NCBI GenBank assembly: GCA_030533385.1
Contig: JAUNJG010000011.1
Location: 1 to 49,257 of the forward strand
Length of the DNA stretch: 49,257 nucleotides
Direction of reading: 5' to 3'
Origin: Eubacteriales bacterium
GTDB lineage: Bacteria; Bacillota; Clostridia; Lachnospirales; Lachnospiraceae
Below are positions 24,892 through 31,015 of this stretch, piece by piece (within the stretch, counting starts at the first letter, position 1; every line of letters starts with the position of its first letter). The notes under the pieces are model-generated. The model searched no databases, was not told where the DNA came from, and saw nothing but the letters and a program-made list of their open reading frames with translations. The position numbers and the translations under genes were made by a program.

Positions 24892-25878
24892 TCATCTTTT
24901 ATAAAATGTTGTTTCTCTTTGAATCAGTCGGACAGGGAATGTAAACTCTCCCTTCTGTGGATGTCCTTCTATGCTGCTGATAATCAGGTCAATCGCCTTT
25001 TTCCCCATATCGCTGATCGGCTGCGCGACCGTTGTAAGCTCCGGGGTCACCAGGGAACTTAGCTCGATATCGTCAAATCCAATTAATTGTACCTGGCTGG
25101 GAATCTGAATGCCTGCCTTGGAAAATACTTTATATACAGAAATCGCCACCATGTCATTGCAGGCGATGATTCCATCCACATCGGGATAATGATCCAAAAT
25201 ATTTTGGGCGGCTTTCATTCCCTCTTTAAAATTATATTGGCTTTCTACGCAATATTGCGTGATTCCCAGCTCGTCGCACACGTCCTGGTATCCCCGATAT
25301 CTCTCCCGGGCAGAAGAATATTTTTGAGGCCCGTGTATATTGACAATCTTTCGGCATCCGCAATCTATCAAATGCTTCGTCGCCACCCTCCCGCCTTGAT
25401 AATGGTCTGACTGAATGTATGAGAATCCTTCCCCCTGTCCTAACAGGCGATCCAGGACGACGACCGGCATCCGGCATCTTTCTATTTCAGACTGAATTTT
25501 TTCATTATTTGTAATCAAAATAACGCCATCTGCATTCATTCTTTCCAGCATTTGGATATTTTCTTTCTCTTTTTCCAGGTCGTCATTTGAGTTACATAAT
25601 GTCAGGCGGTATCCTCTCCGATAGGCCTCCGCCTCAATCGCCTTGGTCAGTTGATTGAAAAAAGGATTTTCAATATCTGGTGTCAAAAACCCTATAATTT
25701 TAGAAGATTTTTTATAAAGAGATCTGGCAACTTCATTTGGTGTGAAACCCGTTTCATGAATCACGCGCAATACCCTCTGCCTTTTTTCTTCGTCAACCTT
25801 CGCCGTCCCATTCATGACCCGTGATACAGTTGCCGGAGATACGCCGGCAAGCTTTGCCACTTCTCTTATACTAATCAT
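24892..25878 (-). CDS. rbsR: LacI family repressor of the ribose operon
   Basis: A 328-residue LacI-family regulator. The helix-turn-helix is at the N-terminus (IREVAKLAGVSPATVSRVMNG), followed by the hinge VARSLYKKSSKIIGFL and a periplasmic-binding-like effector domain (IENPFFNQL, VILITNN, VVVLDRL, CGCRKIVNIHGP, GIIACNDMVAISVYK, GFDDIELSSL). It is the first gene of its own operon, starts with AGGAG 6 bp before the ATG, and probably represses it through the palindrome at 26076-26091 until ribose binds. Confidence 0.9.
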   Translation of the reverse strand: MISIREVAKLAGVSPATVSRVMNGTAKVDEEKRQRVLRVIHETGFTPNEVARSLYKKSSKIIGFLTPDIENPFFNQLTKAIEAEAYRRGYRLTLCNSNDDLEKEKENIQMLERMNADGVILITNNEKIQSEIERCRMPVVVLDRLLGQGEGFSYIQSDHYQGGRVATKHLIDCGCRKIVNIHGPQKYSSARERYRGYQDVCDELGITQYCVESQYNFKEGMKAAQNILDHYPDVDGIIACNDMVAISVYKVFSKAGIQIPSQVQLIGFDDIELSSLVTPELTTVAQPISDMGKKAIDLIISSIEGHPQKGEFTFPVRLIQRETTFYKR

Positions 25879-26055
25879 AGTTACTCCTGTCTGCCTACCT
25901 TGCGGGGAATGTCATTCGCTCTGATGTGACTTCGCCTGGTGGCTCATCTTTAGCCATTATTTTGGTGCGTCACATGTCATTCCGACAATCCTTAAATATT
26001 CTGGCCAACCTCCCCGATAAGATAAAAATTTTTTATGTCTGATATCGGTTGTTTT

Positions 26056-26071
26056 CGTTTTGTATAAAACG
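26056..26071. promoter_or_regulatory. Second 16-bp imperfect palindrome in the rbs leader
   Basis: CGTTTTGTATAAAACG is symmetric except for one central pair, the same geometry as the neighbouring operator 4 bp away. It could be a second regulator site or a hairpin in the leader. Confidence 0.4.
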
Positions 26072-26075
26072 CTAT

Positions 26076-26091
26076 TTGAATCCGGTTTCAA
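26076..26091. promoter_or_regulatory. LacI-type operator of the rbs operon
   Basis: TTGAATCCGGTTTCAA is a 16-bp palindrome with a single mismatched pair and the central CG typical of LacI-family sites. It covers about +4 to +20 of the predicted transcript, the ideal place for repression by RbsR. The reverse strand, TGAAACCGGATTCA, also comes within one base of the CcpA cre consensus, so catabolite control through the same site is possible. Confidence 0.75.
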
Positions 26092-26101
26092 GATTTATTC
26101 A

Positions 26102-26129
26102 ATTATAACATTTTTATAATAATTGTCAA
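26102..26129 (-). promoter_or_regulatory. Consensus promoter of the rbs operon
   Basis: On the minus strand perfect TTGACA (26124-26129) and TATAAT (26102-26107) are 16 bp apart, among the strongest promoters in the window. The leader to rbsR is about 215 bp. The stretch from 26130 to 26386 upstream of it shows no gene or clear element. Confidence 0.85.
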
Positions 26130-26386
26130 TTGATATTTCCTATGTTTTTCTTTTTCATCATATTGTATGACTTTCTATCTCTTTTTCTGTGCATGATACA
26201 CAATGAATCATGTTTTTTGCAGCAGAAAGGACTATGAAAATTTTTTTTCATGAAAAATCTTTCTAATCTTCACAGTGTCTGCTGTGGAGATAATGCAGCG
26301 TTATCATGTAGATATGGGGCGGTTGAAAATTGGCGTCGTCTGCCGTGAGGACAATACTTCCGGATAAAAAGATGGTATCGGATCAT

Positions 26387-26413
26387 AAAAAAAGCGCCGT
26401 TAAAAACGGCACT
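26387..26413 (-). terminator. Intrinsic terminator after the PBECR4 gene
   Basis: The minus strand forms a stem from AGTGCCGTT and AACGGCGCT around a TTT loop and continues into a run of T residues, 15 bp past the stop codon at 26429. Confidence 0.88.
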
Positions 26414-26428
26414 CATAAACAACGAAGG

Positions 26429-27064
26429 CTACGAAACATCAGTATAAAACTCCTTTTTTATCAGAGGTTTTATGTTGTTTGGAATCTCTTTTCGCTCATC
26501 TTTTACCAGCAAGGTATCGTATGTAGAAAGACTGGCATCTTTTGAAAAAATAAAATCTACAATCTCCCCGTCGCTGCTCTTTTCCACCGATGAATCCTTC
26601 ACCCTCAAAGACATCGGCAGAAAAAAGTCATTCTTCTTTTCTCCTCTCCCATCGACGTTTTCCACCAATCCAAGGGTAAATTCAAGATTGGTGACACTTA
26701 ATTGATAGGTGATGCGGATAGTCTGCATATTTTTCAAAATACAGACCATCTGATTTGTAAGCTCCGGGAGCCTCCTCAGACAGGGAAGTTTCTTTTTGGC
26801 ATGGGCATAAGGATGTCTTTTATCAAAATAAAACTGGCTGTTTGTCAGTCTTCCCCTCTTTGCATTCTGGTAAAAATCTTTGGCGGACAATCCGGTTTCC
26901 ACACCTGTCAGATGGAGAAAATGGTTGACCGGAAAGGACACCTCAAAATATTCTTCTCCATAGACATATAGAAAATGCTTACCTGCCAGACTTTGACTGT
27001 AGACATTTGCAGCGTCTATAATCCCCTGTCGTATTTCTCTTTTCTTATTTGTTTTCGTCGCCAT
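26429..27064 (-). CDS. PBECR4-type putative nuclease (phage barnase/EndoU/colicin/RelE-like)
   Basis: A 211-residue soluble protein. The segment EVSFPVNHFLHLTGVETG at about 41-58 followed by AKDFYQNAKRGRLTNSQFYF (61-80) and KLPCLRRLPELTN (92-104) matches what I recall of the PBECR4 family, a predicted RNase-like domain found in phage and mobile-element proteins and as single-domain proteins in Firmicutes. The C-terminal half is rich in beta-strand and charged residues and includes FFLPMSLRVKDS. No signal peptide or membrane segment is seen. It starts with GAGGTAG 6 bp before the ATG, only 20 bp after a hairpin that ends a structured RNA, so it may be expressed by read-through. No antitoxin protein is encoded beside it. 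Function is unproven. Confidence 0.6.
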   Translation of the reverse strand: MATKTNKKREIRQGIIDAANVYSQSLAGKHFLYVYGEEYFEVSFPVNHFLHLTGVETGLSAKDFYQNAKRGRLTNSQFYFDKRHPYAHAKKKLPCLRRLPELTNQMVCILKNMQTIRITYQLSVTNLEFTLGLVENVDGRGEKKNDFFLPMSLRVKDSSVEKSSDGEIVDFIFSKDASLSTYDTLLVKDERKEIPNNIKPLIKKEFYTDVS

Positions 27065-27079
27065 TTTCTACCTCATACG

Positions 27080-27110
27080 GAAAGAGGAGTGTGATAAAAC
27101 CACACTCCTC
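27080..27110 (-). terminator. Hairpin terminator/attenuator between the structured RNA and the PBECR4 gene
   Basis: GAGGAGTGTG and CACACTCCTC form a perfect stem of 10 bp (loop GTTTTAT region) followed by only TTTCC, a weak U-tract. It ends 16 bp before the PBECR4 start codon. The weak tract would allow partial read-through into the gene. Confidence 0.7.
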
Positions 27111-27339
27111 AGATCATTTCTTTTTAAAAGAGTTTTCTGCTGGTTGTCAGCCTCGGCACCCAGTCAAGATACCTACAATGACGTGGAAATCATTAAGTCC
27201 CCCACGTGGACTACAGCCTTATCCCGGCTGCCAGGCTCGATGTCCAGCTAAGACATCCTGGGGGATGGAAGTTTATCCTGATCCATCTTCAGCACAACTT
27301 TTAACGATGCTCTTACATCGAGAACATCTCTGCCCTTGT
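27081..27339 (-). ncRNA. Structured non-coding RNA of about 260 nt, possibly raiA-motif
   Basis: A promoter (27346-27373) and a terminator hairpin (27084-27110) delimit a transcript without a plausible reading frame. It is rich in stable local stems: CGATG/CATCG, GATGG/CCATC, GATGTC/GACATC within CCAG/CTGG, CAGCC/GGCTG, AGTCC/GGACT and AATGA/TCATT; a CCCCC run can also pair with GTGGGGG at a distance. The 3' part GGGTGCCGAGGCTGACAACC looks like a conserved RNA block. I recognise it only vaguely, perhaps as the raiA RNA motif of Firmicutes. It does not fit 6S, tmRNA, SRP or RNase P RNA. Its position in front of a putative toxin gene allows a regulatory or antitoxin role. Confidence 0.6.
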
Positions 27340-27345
27340 TTATAT

Positions 27346-27373
27346 TATACTCCGTTCTTCGGAAAAATCAACA
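27346..27373 (-). promoter_or_regulatory. Promoter of the structured RNA
   Basis: TTGATT (27368-27373) and TATAAT (27346-27351) on the minus strand are 16 bp apart. The expected start is near 27339 at AAGGGCAG, so the RNA and the PBECR4 gene share this promoter. Confidence 0.72.
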
Positions 27374-27388
27374 AAAATCATGTAGATT

Positions 27389-27607
27389 TTAATGTTTTGG
27401 GTTGGAAAGGAACACGACGATTCCTGCGATTATTAAGATAGGAAGCGCCAGGTACACCAACCCTCCGACAACAAGGCCTAAAAGGACAATCGGGAAAAGG
27501 ACGAAGGAAACAAGAATCCTTGCGATTCCCCAGGTCGCCCGCATCGCCAGACAGAGCAGTTTTCCAAATATGGTGAACATTAGAATTATAAAAATCAGCG
27601 TCAACAT
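27389..27607 (-). CDS. Small membrane protein, unknown function
   Basis: A 72-residue protein starting MLTLIFIILMFTIFGK; GGAGGG lies 7 bp before this ATG. It holds two or three hydrophobic segments (LIFIILMFTIFGKLLCLAM; LVSFVLFPIVLLGLVVGG; LVYLALPILIIAGIVVFL) and almost no soluble part. Similar short proteins occur in Clostridia without known function. It lies 92 bp downstream of the zinc-ribbon gene in the same direction and may share its transcript. Confidence 0.65.
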   Translation of the reverse strand: MLTLIFIILMFTIFGKLLCLAMRATWGIARILVSFVLFPIVLLGLVVGGLVYLALPILIIAGIVVFLSNPKH

Positions 27608-27699
27608 TTCTTTACCCTCCATTCTGCTGTCAAATTATGCCGAGTGAAATAAAAATGTTCTTTTGTACAATGGCTGCTTTTCACACCACCCCTTGCCTG

Positions 27700-28071
27700 T
27701 CAAAGTCTTCTCCCGCACTTTGGACAGTAGTCAAACTCTTCATGGGTCTCATACCCGCAGCCACTGCATTTTTTTGACCGGCTCCCATGACCGGCCTGCA
27801 CCTGTGTCAAATGTTCCGGTCGAATTTCGACATCCTCTCCTCTGGCAATCGCTCTGCCAACGTCTGCGTCCAGTGAATAGATGGTGTTGCAGCAACTGCT
27901 TTGCACATAGTACTGCCTGTTCCATTTAAAGCAGGGAATAAAAAACAACGAAAGGCACATATAAGTCATGAAAACCCGATAGTTGCCGTAGGCACCACAA
28001 TGATTACAAATGACCATCTGGCGATAATCAAAATCCTTTGTTCCCTGCGTGATTCCTATCATAAAAAACAT
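27700..28071 (-). CDS. Zinc-ribbon domain protein with central membrane-like segment
   Basis: A 123-residue protein with an N-terminal Cys pair in VICNHCGAYG, a hydrophobic aromatic segment MTYMCLSLFFIPCFKWN, a CC pair in SSCCNTIY, and a C-terminal zinc ribbon KCSGCGYE with YCPKCGRRL. Such proteins are common in Clostridia; their role is unknown. Metal binding is well supported by the spacing, function is not. The start could also be the Met three codons later. Confidence 0.72.
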   Translation of the reverse strand: MFFMIGITQGTKDFDYRQMVICNHCGAYGNYRVFMTYMCLSLFFIPCFKWNRQYYVQSSCCNTIYSLDADVGRAIARGEDVEIRPEHLTQVQAGHGSRSKKCSGCGYETHEEFDYCPKCGRRL

Positions 28072-28296
28072 AACAAATACCTCTTAACATTCTCTTCGTA
28101 GGCAGGGGTGCTCGGATACTACCCGTCTGCCCAATTCGGATGTAATTTTAATCATAATATGGAAGACGAAGAATGTCAACGAGGAGACGGGCATTTGTGA
28201 CATACGAAGACGGACTCCCTGTCGCAGAGATGAAGAAGGGGAGGTAAATTCTTTGATACAATTTTAGGCAGAAACTATCTTTTGCACCGTTTTTTA

Positions 28297-28325
28297 TTGT
28301 AATTCATAAAATTACATGATATAAT
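28297..28325 (+). promoter_or_regulatory. Promoter of the Sir2-like gene, with a long leader
   Basis: TTGTAA (28297-28302) and TATAAT (28320-28325) are 17 bp apart. The start codon lies about 250 bp further on, so the transcript has an unusually long leader (28332-28581), which includes a short AAAGGG/CCCTTT hairpin near 28353-28375. No reading frame in the leader looks genuine. The stretch 28072-28296 shows one GGCAG/CTGCC inverted repeat and nothing else. Confidence 0.68.
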
Positions 28326-28581
28326 CAATCTTGTTATTATAATAATTACATTAAAAAGGGGAGTTTCCACCCTTTCCACGATACGTCACCGTTTTTATTC
28401 CATCGGCAAAAGATGTCACTTTGGCTTTGGTATATTGCAATTGGTCAGTGCCTATTTTTCTTATTGCCCATCCAATTTACTGTGGCGCGACACGGACGCA
28501 CCCCAAAAGCGACGCAACCTGCATAAAAAGGAACACTGCGATGAGGAGCCAAAAATATATTGTAATAGAAAGGAAGAAAAA

Positions 28582-29427
28582 ATGAACCAACTATATAAAA
28601 CAATCAAAGCTGCGATCGAGAGCGCTGACGCCATCTTAATCGGAGCCAGCAACGGTCTGTCCATATCAGAAGGATACCACATTTTTGCAGATAACCAATG
28701 GTTTCGGGAAAATTTTGGTGATTTCCGTCAGCGCTACGGTATCCACAGCGTACTGGAAGGTGTGTTTTATCCCTACCCTTCTCCACAGGTAAAATGGGCG
28801 TTTTACAGTCGGCTGATTGCGAAAAAATGTTATCAGGAAGAACCGGGGCAGATGATGAAAAATCTCTTCCATCTGGTAAAGGATAAAGATTACTTCGTGA
28901 TTACTTCCAACGGGGAAGATCATTTTGCGCCGGCGGGATTTGACCGGAACCGGGTGTTTGAGATAGAAGGGCGGATGACCTTATCCACCTGCTCCGCTCA
29001 CTGCTGTGAGGATGTCTACGAGAATAAGGAAGACGTTCTTCGCATGGCACAGGCAGAAAAGAACGGCATCGTTCCTGAGAATCTGCTGCCCCGCTGTCCG
29101 AAATGCGGCGCTGTTCTGGCCGTGGATGTGGCAGATGGGAATGAATTTTTCCAGAGAAGAAAATTTCAGGAAAAAATGCAGGATTACCAGCGCTTTGTAC
29201 AAAAATACCACGGCAAAAAGCTGGTTATCCTGGAGTTTGGCGTGGGGTGGAGAAACCGAATGATCAAGGAACCGCTGATGCAGCTGACTGCCGCAGAGCC
29301 GGAGGCTGTCTATATCACCTTCAACAAAGGAGAACTTTACATCCCCGAGGCAATTGTCCACAAGTCTATCGGCGTGGACGGAGATATCGGGGAAGCGCTG
29401 GCATCCATTTTGGCCGTTCGCCCATAG
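28582..29427 (+). CDS. Sir2 family NAD-dependent protein, catalytic His replaced
   Basis: A 281-residue sirtuin-like protein; AAAGGAAG stands before this ATG, and a longer in-frame reading upstream has no ribosome site. The NAD motif is GASNGLSISEG (21-31) in place of GAGAS.SGIP, followed by FYPYPSPQVKWAFYSR. The segment ITSNGEDHFAPAGF (107-120) corresponds to TQNxDxL. Zinc ligands are C137, C141 or C142, C172 and C175. The residue at the usual catalytic His of the ExHG motif is Glu129 (FEIEGR). This resembles SirTM-type sirtuins that act in ADP-ribosylation, but no macrodomain gene is next to it. Substrate unknown. Confidence 0.75.
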   Translation: MNQLYKTIKAAIESADAILIGASNGLSISEGYHIFADNQWFRENFGDFRQRYGIHSVLEGVFYPYPSPQVKWAFYSRLIAKKCYQEEPGQMMKNLFHLVKDKDYFVITSNGEDHFAPAGFDRNRVFEIEGRMTLSTCSAHCCEDVYENKEDVLRMAQAEKNGIVPENLLPRCPKCGAVLAVDVADGNEFFQRRKFQEKMQDYQRFVQKYHGKKLVILEFGVGWRNRMIKEPLMQLTAAEPEAVYITFNKGELYIPEAIVHKSIGVDGDIGEALASILAVRP

Positions 29428-29566
29428 ATTCCCGTCTTTTCTTTTGGCTCAAAATGCGGTATACTGAATCCAAACTCACAGGCAGACAGATCTTTTTCAT
29501 CTGCCGGCAGGATGAATGGGAGTTTCGCAGACAAAAAATATGTAAAAAGTGAGGATGGATAAAACG

Positions 29567-30790
29567 ATGAATGAGAACAAAACGGAAGAACGGCAACAGG
29601 AGGGCATCTCATGGAGTCTGGCACAGAAGCTGGTGGCGATAGACAGCACGGATCCGGGCGCCTATGAAGGAGAGATTGGAGACTTTATTGGCGAACAACT
29701 TCAGAAGTGCATCAGGGAAAAAGGAGGAGCGATGGCGGAACATATCACCTTTGAGAGGCGAGAAGTGCTTCCGGGTCGATACAATCTAAGAGCCAGGATT
29801 CCCGGTACTTCTTCACTTCCTGAGTTGATTTATATCTGCCATATGGATACCGTGGTGGCCGGGGAAGGCTGGCGGGAAGACCTGCCCCCTTTTGGCGCTG
29901 TGGTACGGCAGGACAAGCTCTACGGCAGAGGCGCCTGCGATATGAAATCCGGTCTCGCCTGCGCCATGGTAGCCTTTGAGAAGATGGTGGAAGAAACGGG
30001 GAAAAAAGGAACGCTTCCAAAACGGGGATTTTCCCTGATTCTTACCGTAGATGAAGAAGACTTTATGAGAGGTGCGGAGGACGTGATGGCGGCAGGATGG
30101 GTCGGACAGGATGACTGGATTCTTGATACGGAGCCGACGGACGGAAAGATTCAGGCCTCCCATAAAGGAAGAACCTGGTTTTTGATTACATTGGATGGCA
30201 TCACGGCTCACGCCAGCAACCCGTGGAAAGGTGCTGATGCAGTGGCAGCCATGGCAGAAGTGATTTGTCACATGAGAAAAGAGTTTCAAAAACTGCCGGT
30301 TCATGAAGAACTTGGCGCTTCCACCATCACCTTTGGACAAATTTCCGGAGGATATCGGCCTTATGTCGTCCCTGATCAATGCAAGGTATGGATTGACATG
30401 CGCCTCGTGCCCCCGGCGGATACCGCAATGGTCAAAAAGATGGCGGAGGATGCCATCGACAAGGTGGCACAGGACATTCCCGGCATCAAAGGCAGTATCC
30501 AGGTGACAGGAGACCGGCCGTGGATCGTGCAAAATCCGAACGCCCCTCTGCTGGCAAGTTTAAAGGACGCCTGCCATAAAGTCACGGGATGCGAACCGGA
30601 GGTCGCACCCTTTAACGGTTACACAGATACCGCCGTCATCGGAGGACGCCTGAAGGCGATGAACGCCATGTCCTACGGGCCGGGCAGTCTGGAATATGCC
30701 CACAAGCCAAATGAGTGGGTTTCCAAGGCCGACGTGGAGCGGGTGGAACAGGTACTCACCGTGCTGGCCAAGGAAGCACTTTGGCGATAA
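29567..30790 (+). CDS. M20 family metallopeptidase (ArgE/DapE/CPG2 group)
   Basis: A 407-residue enzyme starting MNENKTEERQQEG; GTGAGGATG stands 7-15 bp before it, while the earlier ATG at 29555 overlaps that site. Metal ligands and catalytic residues are visible: His and Asp in ICHMDTVVAGEG, Asp in GRGACDMKSG, the Glu pair in TVDEEDFMRGAED, Asp in ILDTEPTDG and the final His in GPGSLEYAHKPNEWV. A dimerisation insert lies in between (GITAHASNPWKGADA). Family members cleave N-acyl or peptide bonds in amino-acid metabolism; the exact substrate cannot be read from the sequence. Confidence 0.9.
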   Translation: MNENKTEERQQEGISWSLAQKLVAIDSTDPGAYEGEIGDFIGEQLQKCIREKGGAMAEHITFERREVLPGRYNLRARIPGTSSLPELIYICHMDTVVAGEGWREDLPPFGAVVRQDKLYGRGACDMKSGLACAMVAFEKMVEETGKKGTLPKRGFSLILTVDEEDFMRGAEDVMAAGWVGQDDWILDTEPTDGKIQASHKGRTWFLITLDGITAHASNPWKGADAVAAMAEVICHMRKEFQKLPVHEELGASTITFGQISGGYRPYVVPDQCKVWIDMRLVPPADTAMVKKMAEDAIDKVAQDIPGIKGSIQVTGDRPWIVQNPNAPLLASLKDACHKVTGCEPEVAPFNGYTDTAVIGGRLKAMNAMSYGPGSLEYAHKPNEWVSKADVERVEQVLTVLAKEALWR

Positions 30791-30816
30791 GCTTCTCTCG
30801 CTTCGAGGAGCGTAAA

Positions 30817-30877
30817 AGGGATGTGGATGATAACCTTATCCTGTGTGTTAAGGTTTTCGTCCACATCCCTCTTTTTT
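30817..30877. terminator. Long hairpin terminator between convergent genes
   Basis: AGGGATGTGGA pairs with TCCACATCCCT, with a second stem (AACCTTA with TAAGGTT) inside, and six T residues follow on the plus strand. It ends the M20 gene and may also end the EIIC-EAL gene from the other side. Confidence 0.85.
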
Positions 30878-30910
30878 CGGGAATCTTCGTTTCTTTACTG
30901 TTATTTCTCT

Positions 30911-31015
30911 TTAATGTTTCTTCATCCAGTGAATTAACTCTTCCAAGGAAATCGGCCTGCTGTAATAATAGCCCTGAAAAGCGTCAACTCCCAGCTCTTT
31001 TAACTGCTGCATCTG
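30911..31015 (-). pseudogene. Severed C-terminal end of the EIIC-EAL protein
   Basis: In the same frame, directly after the TAG at 31016-31018, 34 codons continue the EAL domain: QMQQLKELGVDAFQGYYYSRPI and SLEELIHWMKKH, ending at a TAA. The QGYYYSRP motif is the conserved end of EAL phosphodiesterases and includes a metal/c-di-GMP-site Gln. So one base change separates the last part of the domain from the rest. Confidence 0.85.

Noticed and set aside
27081..27339. The structured RNA as 6S, tmRNA, SRP RNA or RNase P RNA
   Set aside because: Their hallmark sequences (such as GAGGAAAGTCC for RNase P, or the SRP domain IV tetraloop block) are missing, and the fold is a set of local stems rather than one long rod.
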